Assembly (NCBI RefSeq): GCF_030161375.1
Contig: NZ_BSSQ01000015.1
Coordinates: forward strand, 124,001-188,000
DNA length: 64,000 nt
Source of the DNA: Paenibacillus glycanilyticus
GTDB lineage: Bacteria; Bacillota; Bacilli; Paenibacillales; Paenibacillaceae
Direction of reading: 5' to 3'
Below are positions 1-7,468 of this stretch, piece by piece. Positions within the stretch are counted from its first letter, which is position 1. Every line of letters begins with the position of its first letter. The position numbers and the translations under genes were made by a program. A model generated the notes under the pieces. The model was not told the DNA's origin, made no database searches, and worked only from the letters and a program-made list of their open reading frames with translations.

Positions 1-2121
1 GCCTTCATGCGGCAGATGCTGCCAGATCTCTTCACTGATATAAGGCATAAACGGATGAATCAGACGCTGCGTGCGGTCAAGCACATAAGCCAGTACCGAC
101 TGCGTTGCGCGTTTGGCCTGCTCGTCTGTACCGTACAAATTCAGCTTCGCGAATTCGATGTACCAATCGCACAGATCATCCCAAATGAAATTGTACAAAA
201 TACGGCCGGTTTCGCCGAACTCATAACTGTCGATCAGACGGGTTGCTTCGCGAATCGTTTCGTTCAAGCGGTGCAGAATCCAGCGCTCCGCCGTACCCAA
301 GTTGCTCTTGATATCAATATCGGAAGCGGTGAAGCCTTCGAGGTTCATGAGTGCAAAACGGGAAGCGTTCCAGATCTTGTTCGCAAAGTTACGGGCCTGC
401 TCGACCTTCTCGATCCGGAAACGCAGATCCTGTCCGGGCGTGCTGCTTGTCGAGATCATATAACGCATCGCATCGGCGCCGTAGTTCTCGATAACGTCCA
501 GCGGATCAACGCCGTTGCCAAGCGACTTGGACATTTTGCGTCCTTCCGCGTCGCGTACGAGACCATGCATCAATACGTCCTTGAACGGGATTTGATCCGT
601 GAATTCAAGCGCCGTAAAGATCATGCGCGCAACCCAGAAATAAACGATATCATAACCCGTTACCAATACGTCGGTCGGGTAGTAGCGTTTGAAGTCTTCG
701 GTTTCTTCCGGCCAGCCGAGCGTGGAGAACGGCCATAGCCCTGAACTGAACCAGGTATCCAGTACGTCTTCGTCCTGGCGCAGCGACGTGCTTCCGCAAG
801 CCGCGCAAGCTGTAATATCTTCGCGCGCAACGTGCATCTCGCCGCAAGATTCGCAATACCACGCCGGAATACGGTGGCCCCACCATAGCTGGCGGGAAAT
901 ACACCAGTCGCGAACGTTTTCGATCCAGTTCAAATAAATTTTCTCAAAGCGGTCAGGCACAAAGTTTACGCCTTTGCCGGATTTCTGCGCCTCGATTGCG
1001 CGTTCAGCCAGAGGTTTCATCGCAACGAACCATTGCGTCGACAAATAAGGCTCAACAACCGCGCCGCTGCGCTCGCTGTGGCCAACCTGGTGGACGTGGT
1101 CCTCAATGAGTATGCAAACGCCTTGCTCCTGCAGATCCTTCACCAGCTGCTTGCGGCAGTCTGCGCGGTCAAGACCTTGATAAGGACCGGCTTGTTCGTT
1201 CATCGTGCCCGTCTCATCCATCACGATGATTTGCGGGAGATCATGGCGAAGGCCAACTTCGAAGTCGTTCGGATCATGGGCAGGCGTAATTTTTACGGCA
1301 CCGGATCCAAACTCTTTCTCTACGTAGTCATCGGCAATAATCGGAATTTCGCGGCCAACAACCGGCAATACGATCATTTGGCCAATCAGATGTTTGTATC
1401 GCTCGTCTTCCGGATGAACGGCAACGGCTGTATCGCCAAGCATCGTCTCCGGACGGGTAGTTGCAACGGTAATATGGCCGCTGCCGTCTTTGAGCGGATA
1501 TTGGAGATGATACAAATGGCCGTTAATTTCCTTGTGCTCTACTTCGATATCGGACAAAGCCGTACGCGCAGCCGGATCCCAGTTAATGATTTTTTTGCCG
1601 CGGTAGATAAGACCTTTCTCATGAAGACGGACAAACACTTCGCGAACCGCCTTGGACAAACCTTCATCCAATGTAAAACGTTCGCGGGAGTAGTCCAGAG
1701 ACAGTCCCATTTTACCCCATTGCTCGCGAATCGTGTTCGCATACAGCTCTTTCCAATCCCATACCTGCTCCAGGAATTTCTCGCGGCCAAGATCATAGCG
1801 GCTGAGGCCTTGCTCGCGCAGCTTCTGCTCTACCTTCGTCTGAGTCGCAATGCCCGCATGGTCCGTTCCCGGGAGCCAGAGCGTGTCAAAACCTTGCATC
1901 CGTTTCGTGCGGATAATAATATCTTGAAGGGTGAAATCGAGCGCATGCCCGATATGAAGCATCCCCGTAACGTTTGGCGGCGGGATTACGATGGTGAAAG
2001 GTTTCGCTTCCGGGCGCTGGCCCGCTTTAAAAAATTGACCCTGCTGCCAGAAATCGTACCATTTCTGCTCGGCTGCCTTCGGATCGTAAGTCGTCGGCAT
2101 AGTCGTCGTCTTGTCTGACAT
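1..2121 (-). CDS. valS: Valine--tRNA ligase, N-terminal 707 residues (cut by window start)
   Basis: Cytoplasmic class I aminoacyl-tRNA synthetase that charges tRNA-Val. The reading frame is open from the ATG at 2121 to the window edge, so the C-terminal anticodon-binding end and coiled coil are outside. The class I signatures are visible: PPPNVTGMLHIGHAL near residue 50 (HIGH motif) and GRKMSKSLGNG near residue 525 (KMSKS motif). An editing domain lies between them, with the segment TTRPETMLGDTAVAVHP. The start is supported by AGGAGG about 8 bases upstream. The gene is last of its transcription unit and is controlled by the T-box leader at 2190-2463. In B. subtilis valS also lies downstream of the hem/spoVID cluster, so the neighbourhood is partly conserved. 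Confidence 0.97.
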   Translation of the reverse strand, partial: MSDKTTTMPTTYDPKAAEQKWYDFWQQGQFFKAGQRPEAKPFTIVIPPPNVTGMLHIGHALDFTLQDIIIRTKRMQGFDTLWLPGTDHAGIATQTKVEQKLREQGLSRYDLGREKFLEQVWDWKELYANTIREQWGKMGLSLDYSRERFTLDEGLSKAVREVFVRLHEKGLIYRGKKIINWDPAARTALSDIEVEHKEINGHLYHLQYPLKDGSGHITVATTRPETMLGDTAVAVHPEDERYKHLIGQMIVLPVVGREIPIIADDYVEKEFGSGAVKITPAHDPNDFEVGLRHDLPQIIVMDETGTMNEQAGPYQGLDRADCRKQLVKDLQEQGVCILIEDHVHQVGHSERSGAVVEPYLSTQWFVAMKPLAERAIEAQKSGKGVNFVPDRFEKIYLNWIENVRDWCISRQLWWGHRIPAWYCESCGEMHVAREDITACAACGSTSLRQDEDVLDTWFSSGLWPFSTLGWPEETEDFKRYYPTDVLVTGYDIVYFWVARMIFTALEFTDQIPFKDVLMHGLVRDAEGRKMSKSLGNGVDPLDVIENYGADAMRYMISTSSTPGQDLRFRIEKVEQARNFANKIWNASRFALMNLEGFTASDIDIKSNLGTAERWILHRLNETIREATRLIDSYEFGETGRILYNFIWDDLCDWYIEFAKLNLYGTDEQAKRATQSVLAYVLDRTQRLIHPFMPYISEEIWQHLPHEG

Positions 2122-2130
2122 CTTTACATC

Positions 2131-2160
2131 CTCCTAAAATGAATTGCTTCGCAAGCATTT
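2131..2160 (-). repeat. Pre-RBS hairpin element, short form, valS
   Basis: Read on the minus strand this is ATGCTTGCGAAGC followed by AATTCATTTTAGGAGG, where GCTT-GCG-AAGC is a small hairpin and AGGAGG is the valS ribosome-binding site. The same 5' motif (ATGCTTnCGAA) and 3' motif (ATTCATTTTAGGAGG) bracket longer hairpins before other genes in this window (7366, 9781, 50930, 54719). This copy lacks the long central stem. Confidence 0.55.
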
Positions 2161-2189
2161 CCATTCTTGTCATTGCATGGATAGAAATA

Positions 2190-2463
2190 CAAAAAAACCT
2201 TCCGCCCTTATAGCAAAGGACGAAAGGTTATCTTCCGTGGTACCACCTTTGTTCCGCGCTTAGATAACAAGCACGGCACTCAAACAGATAACGGCTGTGG
2301 CCGGCTCGAAATAACGGATGAACCCGCTTCATTCAAGCAACTCCGGGGCGACAAGCGAAGCAGTAAATTCCTGCGGTACCTCTCAGCGTTACAGTCCCGC
2401 TCTCTGAAGGTTTGCTACTTCCTCTTCCCCTTCAACGTCAATATATGTTGAAAAAAATCAGAT
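2190..2463 (-). promoter_or_regulatory. T-box riboswitch leader of valS (specifier GUC)
   Basis: The T-box core AAGGTGGTACCACGG lies at 2235-2249 (minus strand) and is followed by a terminator hairpin at 2191-2228. Stem I can be drawn with base GGGG/CCCC, the conserved 5' GAAGAGGAAGUAG segment, and an upper helix GUAGCAAA/UUUACUGC. This leaves a specifier loop whose 3' side reads CUUGUCG. The GUC at 2350-2352 is a valine codon and lies about seven bases before the conserved GGAGUUG, as expected. Known mechanism: uncharged tRNA-Val pairs with the specifier and with the T-box UGGU bulge and favours antitermination. The fold is hand-drawn; family membership is secure. Confidence 0.9.
2191..2228 (-). 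terminator. Leader terminator of the valS T-box
   Basis: ACCTTTCGTCC and GGCGGAAGGT pair around a loop of about 12 bases and are followed by seven T on the minus strand. Its 5' arm overlaps the antiterminator, as in other T-box leaders. Confidence 0.85.
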
Positions 2464-2470
2464 ATAGCAT

Positions 2471-2499
2471 ATTTTATCCAAGATGTCCCCGAAAGTCAA
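2471..2499 (-). promoter_or_regulatory. Sigma-A type promoter of valS
   Basis: The -35 TTGACT (2494-2499) and -10 TAAAAT (2471-2476) are separated by exactly 17 bases on the minus strand. Transcription would start near 2464, at the head of the T-box leader. The -35 lies in the centre of the palindrome at 2485-2510. Confidence 0.7.
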
Positions 2500-2510
2500 C
2501 TTTCGGGGAC
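2485..2510. terminator. 12-bp palindrome after the MFS gene; probable hairpin/terminator
   Basis: Perfect arms GTCCCCGAAAGT and ACTTTCGGGGAC start 7 bases past the stop codon of the transporter gene. No T run follows directly on the minus strand; TTTTTTT comes only about 30 bases later. It may stabilise the 3' end or terminate poorly. It carries the valS -35 box in its centre. Confidence 0.5.
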
Positions 2511-2516
2511 GCCTAA

Positions 2517-4019
2517 TTAGTGGCCCATCATCATCGGCACTTCTGTTTTTTCCGTGTTTGCGCCTTCTGCGCGTTTCGGCTTCGACAGAAGGAAACCTAC
2601 CAGCGTCCCTACAACGCCAACAATCGTCAAGATCAGGAATGTGTCGCCATAGGAAGAAGACGCAACTTGAGCGGCAATCGCCGGTGTAAGATCAGCAGGG
2701 TTGGAGATGCCTCCAGCTGCCATTTCCGATGCCATATAATGTTCCGTGCGTCTAGCGAGAATCGTTGCAAGACCTGCTACGGCAAAGGAAGTCATAACCT
2801 GCTGAGCGGCACTTGTCAGGGACGTAACGCGGCCAACAAGCTCCGGAGGCGCTGCTTGAATAATATGCGTATTCAGCGGCATCATGGATAGGCCCATACC
2901 TGCTCCAAGCAAAATTAAAGGAAGAATATAAGTGCCTACGGTTGCATCGGCCGAAATATTCGAGAGCAAGAAAGCGCCAATCGTAACAATCGCAAGACCG
3001 CTCATAACTAGCGGACGAGCACCAATCTTGTCAAATAGTTTGCCGCCAATTGGCATGAATACCGCGGCTGCCAGTGCCTGAGGAAGCAGGATCAAGCCCG
3101 TATCCAGAGCGGAATAGCCTTTTGCGGTTTGCAAGAACAATGGGAACAAGAACAGAGTACCAAATAATGCAATTTGCGATACCCATTGAACAACGATGCC
3201 TTTGGAGAAATCCGCCGATTTGAAGACGCGAAGTTCAAGCAACGGCTGCTTGCGGTTCAATTCTACGATAATAAAGATAATAAGCGAGATGCCGCCGACG
3301 ATCAGACCGGTTAATGTTTTGGCAGAGCCCCAGTCTGTACCGCCTTCACTAACGCCGTACGCAAGACCCGCAAACGCAAGCGGCGCAAAAATCATGCCAA
3401 GAAGATCAAGCTGTGGAACGCTTTGGCGTGCCAATGCCGGCAATGTACGAAGACCAAGGATAACCGCGATCGCGCCAACAGGGATATTGATAATAAAAAT
3501 CCAGTGCCAAGTTACATAATCAACAAGCCAGCCGGCAAGCACAGGACCAAGAGCTGGCGCAAGAAGCATCGGAATACCGATCATACCCATTACAGCGCCT
3601 TGTTTGCCCGGAGGGCTTAAACGATAAGTAAATGCCATGGCGATTGGAGCAACCATACCCCCGCCAAGACCTTGAATAATACGGTAAACAATCAATTGGT
3701 CGGCGTTAGTCGCAAATGCGCATAACGCAGAGCCTATCGTGAAAAGCACAATCGAAGTTAAGTAAATTTGCTTCGCGCCGAACCGGTCGGACAACCAGCC
3801 CGCAAGCGGAATAACCGCTGCCTGCGCAAGCGCATAACCCGTAACGGTCCATTGTACGAGCGACAGGGACGCTCCCCCGAAATCTTCACGCAGCTTCGGA
3901 ATAGCGACGTTCATCGCCGTACCGTCGAGAATAACCATGAACATTCCCACGATGATAGCCAAAAGCGGCACCATGATGGACTTGATGGACATGGAGTTGT
4001 TGTTTGTTGCTTCAGTCAT
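2517..4019 (-). CDS. MFS multidrug efflux transporter, DHA2 (EmrB/QacA) family
   Basis: A 500-residue integral membrane protein of the drug:H+ antiporter-2 family, with about 14 hydrophobic segments, the usual number and length. The family motif LDGTAMNVAIP is at residues 31-41 in the first membrane helix. The helix 2-3 loop has GWLSDRFGAKQ (motif A), and a glycine/proline-rich motif C (LAPALGPVLAGWLVD) follows. It is expected to export toxic compounds using the proton gradient; the substrate cannot be read from sequence. It is divergent from a TetR regulator, and two identical palindromes cover its promoter, so repression relieved by a pump substrate is the likely logic. The C-terminal tail ends in PMMMGH. 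Confidence 0.92.
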   Translation of the reverse strand: MTEATNNNSMSIKSIMVPLLAIIVGMFMVILDGTAMNVAIPKLREDFGGASLSLVQWTVTGYALAQAAVIPLAGWLSDRFGAKQIYLTSIVLFTIGSALCAFATNADQLIVYRIIQGLGGGMVAPIAMAFTYRLSPPGKQGAVMGMIGIPMLLAPALGPVLAGWLVDYVTWHWIFIINIPVGAIAVILGLRTLPALARQSVPQLDLLGMIFAPLAFAGLAYGVSEGGTDWGSAKTLTGLIVGGISLIIFIIVELNRKQPLLELRVFKSADFSKGIVVQWVSQIALFGTLFLFPLFLQTAKGYSALDTGLILLPQALAAAVFMPIGGKLFDKIGARPLVMSGLAIVTIGAFLLSNISADATVGTYILPLILLGAGMGLSMMPLNTHIIQAAPPELVGRVTSLTSAAQQVMTSFAVAGLATILARRTEHYMASEMAAGGISNPADLTPAIAAQVASSSYGDTFLILTIVGVVGTLVGFLLSKPKRAEGANTEKTEVPMMMGH

Positions 4020-4116
4020 GTTCTCCCTACTCCTCCTTGTATATCTTTCTATCTATCTGCTGACGCCTTGACCATTGCATAATGCAGCAGTAAAATGGGA
4101 AAGGCGTAAGACGACT

Positions 4117-4132
4117 GCGGACAATTGTCCGC
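4117..4132. promoter_or_regulatory. TetR-type operator 1
   Basis: Perfect 16-bp palindrome GCGGACAATTGTCCGC at the expected transcription start of the transporter gene. It shares the core GGACAATTGTCC with operator 2; the two centres are 28 bp apart. Confidence 0.75.
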
Positions 4133-4138
4133 TAACGT

Positions 4139-4167
4139 ATGATACCGGACAATTGTCCGGTTGTCAA
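4139..4167 (-). promoter_or_regulatory. Promoter of the MFS transporter gene
   Basis: Consensus -35 TTGACA (4162-4167) and -10 TATCAT (4139-4144) on the minus strand with a 17-base spacer. The spacer is almost exactly operator 2 (4145-4160), so a bound repressor would block RNA polymerase. Confidence 0.8.
4145..4160. promoter_or_regulatory. TetR-type operator 2, between -35 and -10
   Basis: Perfect 16-bp palindrome CCGGACAATTGTCCGG filling the spacer of the transporter promoter. Same 12-bp core as operator 1. It also lies upstream of the TetR gene, so autoregulation is likely. Confidence 0.78.
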
Positions 4168-4212
4168 TACAGCCGTTTCTTTGTTATTTTTTTATGAATG
4201 GAGGGTGCGCGC

Positions 4213-4830
4213 ATGATAGAAAAAAAGAAGGACTCCAAAGAGGTTAGCCAGATGATTCTGCAAGCCGCGAGATCCCTTTTTGCCGAACACGGCGTTGAAG
4301 CCGTCAGCATGCACCAAATCGCTAAATCGATTCAAATTGGACAAGGCACGCTGTACAGGCGTTATGCGAATAAATCAGATTTATGCATGGACTTGATGAA
4401 CGACACCTTCGACAATCTTATGGATGAAATTAAACAATTGCTGCTTCCGTGCGCCGATCAGCCCGTCCAGTTCCGATTGACGGTCGTGTTCCGGCGCTTG
4501 CTTCGATTCTCTTACGACCAGCTGGAATGGCTGAATGTGATTCGTATCAGCAAACCGTGCAAGCCGGATGATATGGATTTCTTTGAGAGTCCAAGCTACA
4601 GCAAATTAAATCAATTGTTGTTATCTCTTCTAAGCGAAGCGCAGAGCAAGAAAGAGATTATTTCCCTGAATCCCGAGTTCACCGCTCATTTGTTGATTAG
4701 TACGATGGCTCCCGAATCTCTTCTTTATTATTCGAAGGTGCTAGCTTACCCGATTGAACAAATAGCCGACAACTTCTGCAAGACTTTGATCGATCCTCTT
4801 TTCAGGCCTAACCAAGGTGAAATGGCGTAA
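4213..4830 (+). CDS. TetR/AcrR family transcriptional regulator of the adjacent efflux pump
   Basis: A 205-residue DNA-binding repressor. The N-terminal helix-turn-helix region reads AARSLFAEHGVEAVSMHQIA, then IQIGQGTLYRRYANKSDL, the typical TetR layout over residues 13-60. The rest is the helical ligand-binding and dimerisation part. The ATG at 4213 is preferred because GGAGGG (4200-4205) lies 7 bases before it; an ATG at 4198 would add five residues but lacks a ribosome site. The gene is divergent from the pump, and the two operators at 4117-4160 are its probable targets. The inducer is unknown. Confidence 0.9.
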   Translation: MIEKKKDSKEVSQMILQAARSLFAEHGVEAVSMHQIAKSIQIGQGTLYRRYANKSDLCMDLMNDTFDNLMDEIKQLLLPCADQPVQFRLTVVFRRLLRFSYDQLEWLNVIRISKPCKPDDMDFFESPSYSKLNQLLLSLLSEAQSKKEIISLNPEFTAHLLISTMAPESLLYYSKVLAYPIEQIADNFCKTLIDPLFRPNQGEMA

Positions 4831-4861
4831 CGCGACGCGCTTTATTCCGGTGAATACTAAC

Positions 4862-4906
4862 AAAAGCTCCGCCAACTGCCGTAGGACGGCTATTGGCGGA
4901 GCTTTT
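4862..4906. terminator. Bidirectional terminator between the TetR gene and spoVID
   Basis: Arms AAAAGCTCCGCCAA and TTGGCGGAGCTTTT form a 14-bp stem with A and T runs on both sides, placed between two convergent genes. Confidence 0.85.
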
Positions 4907-4912
4907 ATTTCA

Positions 4913-6286
4913 TTATGGAATATACAGGAGTTGGCCTTCGGCCACGGAAGATTCGTTTAAGCCGTTGTAGAGCAAAATCTCGCGCGGATTCAAGCTGTAT
5001 CTTACGGCAATCGATTCCAGCGTCTCATCCCTTTGCACGATGCAGACGCGGATTTTGCGGAACTCGTTCTCATCGGACTGTTTGCCGAGGAATAACGTCT
5101 TCCACTCGATTTCATCGCCGGAAGAACGAGTTTTGGCTTGCTCCGCCTGCTTGGCTGCGACTTCCTCTGCTGCTTGCCTTATCGCCTGCTCCCGCTTGCT
5201 CGTCTGCAATAAGGTCATGATTCCGACATTAGGCGCCTGCTCCGGATTGGCTTCCGGCTGCTTGCTGCCTACGCCGATTCGAATTTCCTGCTTCTCGTTG
5301 CTATCGGGAACACGAGACGCTTCGGCTTGCGTTTGCCATTCCGATTCGCTAGCCGAATCACCGTTAAAAGAAGCCGGCTCCTCGTCTGGTTCAGCCTCTT
5401 GGGCAAATGAGGACTCCTCGAACTCCTCGCTCTCTTGTTCCAGTTCGTAAGTATTCTCACGCTGTGGAGGCTGATTTATAGGCTGATAATACTGCGGGTT
5501 CTGCTGGATCGCCGGCTGATACGCAGGATGGTTAGGTGGCTGGTTCGGCGGTTGATTCGGAGGTTGGTTCGACTGGAACCATTGCGATGCCGACCATCCG
5601 CTATCCCGAGGCGAAGCTGAGATCGTAACGGAAGCATCGGCCTCGTCAGCATCGGCTTCTTCCTCCTCAGCTTCCTCGTAGGCTTCGTAACTTTCCTCTT
5701 CCTCTTCTTCCTCAAACTCTTCTTCCTGTGCCCTTTGAGGAGAAGGAATTTGTCCGGCGTAACCCGTAAAATAAGGCTGTTGCGTTACCGAATGCCAAGT
5801 CTCTTGGGTTATTCCCTCATTAGCCTGTGGTTCAAACTCATCACTGTCGTTTGAAGCCTCGCGTTCATGGACTACCGTAATCGGCTCCTCGCGCCATGCT
5901 TCTTCGGCTTCCGGAAGCGGTTCAACAAGAATACCGCGGAGCGATAACACGCCGGTCACGTTCAGTGTCCGGGCGGATAGCAGATCGACATCAAAGTTGT
6001 CGATCTCCACCGAAATCTCGTCTAGCCGCGACACCCGATTAAGAGGCAGCGTAATTTCGACCGGTATCCAATGCTCAAGCGTTTGCAAGCTGCCGCCATC
6101 ATTTTGGCCGCGATAAACCCCATTCAAGAGCAGCTGTCCCTTCAGTACCGCATGATCCCCCTGCTCGATCACCTGAATACGCGGGGTAAGCTCAATTTCC
6201 TCCAGTTCGTCAATCGCCGCTACTTCATCCGGCAGATGAATACGCTCATACAAATCAAATCGCAATCCCTTGGACTGATCCGTCAC
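4913..6286 (-). CDS. spoVID: Stage VI sporulation protein D, spore coat assembly, LysM at C-terminus
   Basis: Predicted 457-residue mother-cell protein that helps the coat encase the forespore (known role of SpoVID). The N-terminal 120 residues (LRFDLYERIHLP, then beta-rich segments) match the SpoVID head. The middle is very acidic (a run of E after QEEEFEE), with proline/asparagine repeats of the unit NQPP around 55-60% of the length. The last 45 residues form a LysM-like domain (VQRDETLESIAVRYSLNPRE) ending in GQLLYIP. The GTG at 6286 is chosen because GGAGG lies 7 bases upstream and because family members begin at this point; an ATG 13 codons earlier is less likely. Being downstream of hemL, as in B. 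subtilis, supports the call. The low-complexity centre makes length variation likely. Confidence 0.85.
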   Translation of the reverse strand: MTDQSKGLRFDLYERIHLPDEVAAIDELEEIELTPRIQVIEQGDHAVLKGQLLLNGVYRGQNDGGSLQTLEHWIPVEITLPLNRVSRLDEISVEIDNFDVDLLSARTLNVTGVLSLRGILVEPLPEAEEAWREEPITVVHEREASNDSDEFEPQANEGITQETWHSVTQQPYFTGYAGQIPSPQRAQEEEFEEEEEEESYEAYEEAEEEEADADEADASVTISASPRDSGWSASQWFQSNQPPNQPPNQPPNHPAYQPAIQQNPQYYQPINQPPQRENTYELEQESEEFEESSFAQEAEPDEEPASFNGDSASESEWQTQAEASRVPDSNEKQEIRIGVGSKQPEANPEQAPNVGIMTLLQTSKREQAIRQAAEEVAAKQAEQAKTRSSGDEIEWKTLFLGKQSDENEFRKIRVCIVQRDETLESIAVRYSLNPREILLYNGLNESSVAEGQLLYIP

Positions 6287-6394
6287 GCGATTTCCTCCCT
6301 CCCTATAACCATGAATAAATAGCAAATGCCTAAAGCTTGGGCTAAAGTTACACTCACTAATATCTATATGGCGCGGTTATAAGGAGCATGACTA

Positions 6395-7354
6395 TCAATT
6401 TGTCCGTCCGCCAAGCTTGTCAAGCAGACCTATCAGCCAATCGGGCTGCGGCGCAGCCGCTTCCACCGTTTCTCCCGTCCAGGGATGTGGAAAAAGAATC
6501 CGCTCTCCATGCAAGGCTTGATGCGGCAGCAGCCTTGTATCTCCGCCATAAAGCTTGTCGCCAAGGAGCGGATGTCCAAGATGGCTCATATGCACCCTGA
6601 TTTGATGCGTCCTGCCTGTTTCAAGCTTCAACCGGACTAGAGTTGCATTAGCAAACGTACGGACCTTATCATAATGGGTAACCGATAATTCTCCGCCTGG
6701 CGTCACGCGGCGCTTCGAGGAATGGTGACGGTCTTTGCCGATTGGAGCGTTAATCGTACCCGAAGCTTTCTTCACATGACCCTCTACAACGGCCAGATAA
6801 CGACGGTCAATCCGTTTGTCGCGCATGGCTTCATCCAGTATCCATTGGGCTAGATCATTTTTAGCATACAATACAGGTCCGGACGTATCGTCGTCGAGAC
6901 GGTGAATATGGCGCACGGTCAGCGGATCACCTTTCCTTAGCTGCAATCGTGCCGCCGCTTCGTCGAGCGTACCGATCTGGCCGGGATACGACTCGTGAAC
7001 CGGCATGCCAGCGGGTTTGTTAAGAACTAGGCAGAAATCATCTTCATAGAGCACCTCTGGTTCCTCTACGGAGCTACTGTTCATTTGGGCTTTCCGGTAT
7101 AACGGATCCTTAACCGGATCCGCTGGCGGGAAGGCAAGGAGAGCGATCCGTTCCCCTTCCCATTTGATTCCGCCTACCGAAAACAGCCTGTTAATCCATT
7201 TGGCCGGAAATAGAGAACAGGCCAGCAGCCATTGCCGCACGAGATGCGGATGACTGCCGGCCTCCGGTTCCGAATCCTTGCCCGCTTCTGCGGCAATATC
7301 TGCCGGCAGAAGCTCTAGCCATTGTCCAATACGCCGGTAAGGACGTTTATGCAT
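6395..7354 (-). CDS. RluA family pseudouridine synthase
   Basis: A 319-residue enzyme converting specific uridines in RNA to pseudouridine. The catalytic motif HRLDDDTSG is present, with Asp154 the predicted nucleophile. ETGRTHQIRVHMSHLGHPLLGD, written here in two parts ETGRTHQIRVH and MSHLGHPLLGD, is the RluA-family C-terminal signature. The first 90 residues may be a degenerate RNA-binding module; no clear S4 domain was identified. Target site (rRNA or tRNA) is not readable. It sits between hemL and spoVID, a place not occupied by such a gene in B. subtilis. It has its own AGGAGG and a pre-RBS hairpin (7366-7434), so it may be separately controlled. Confidence 0.88.
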   Translation of the reverse strand: MHKRPYRRIGQWLELLPADIAAEAGKDSEPEAGSHPHLVRQWLLACSLFPAKWINRLFSVGGIKWEGERIALLAFPPADPVKDPLYRKAQMNSSSVEEPEVLYEDDFCLVLNKPAGMPVHESYPGQIGTLDEAAARLQLRKGDPLTVRHIHRLDDDTSGPVLYAKNDLAQWILDEAMRDKRIDRRYLAVVEGHVKKASGTINAPIGKDRHHSSKRRVTPGGELSVTHYDKVRTFANATLVRLKLETGRTHQIRVHMSHLGHPLLGDKLYGGDTRLLPHQALHGERILFPHPWTGETVEAAAPQPDWLIGLLDKLGGRTN

Positions 7355-7365
7355 GGATCGAAAAC

Positions 7366-7434
7366 CCTCCTAAAATGAATTGCCAAACAAGGTTGTATAG
7401 CAACCGTTTGTGGTGATTCATACTTCGAAAGCAT
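7366..7434 (-). repeat. Pre-RBS hairpin element, full form, before the RluA-type gene
   Basis: On the minus strand: ATGCTTTCGAAGTA, then a hairpin with arms TGAAT-CA-CC-ACAAA and TTGTTTGG-CA-ATTCA plus an inner GGTTG/CAACC stem, then TTTTAGGAGG, the ribosome site. Nearly the same outer sequence occurs before hemB (9781-9850). Confidence 0.7.
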
Positions 7435-7439
7435 AAACC

Positions 7440-7466
7440 TAATGAATTGCCATACAAGGTTGTATA
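7440..7466 (-). repeat. Partial second copy of the pre-RBS element
   Basis: ATACAACCTTGTATGGC followed by AATTCATTA repeats the 3' half of the element at 7366-7434 (ATACAACCTTGTTTGGC, AATTCATTT). It lies directly after the hemL stop codon and is not followed by a ribosome site, so it looks like a remnant of duplication. Confidence 0.6.
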
Positions 7467-7468
7467 TC

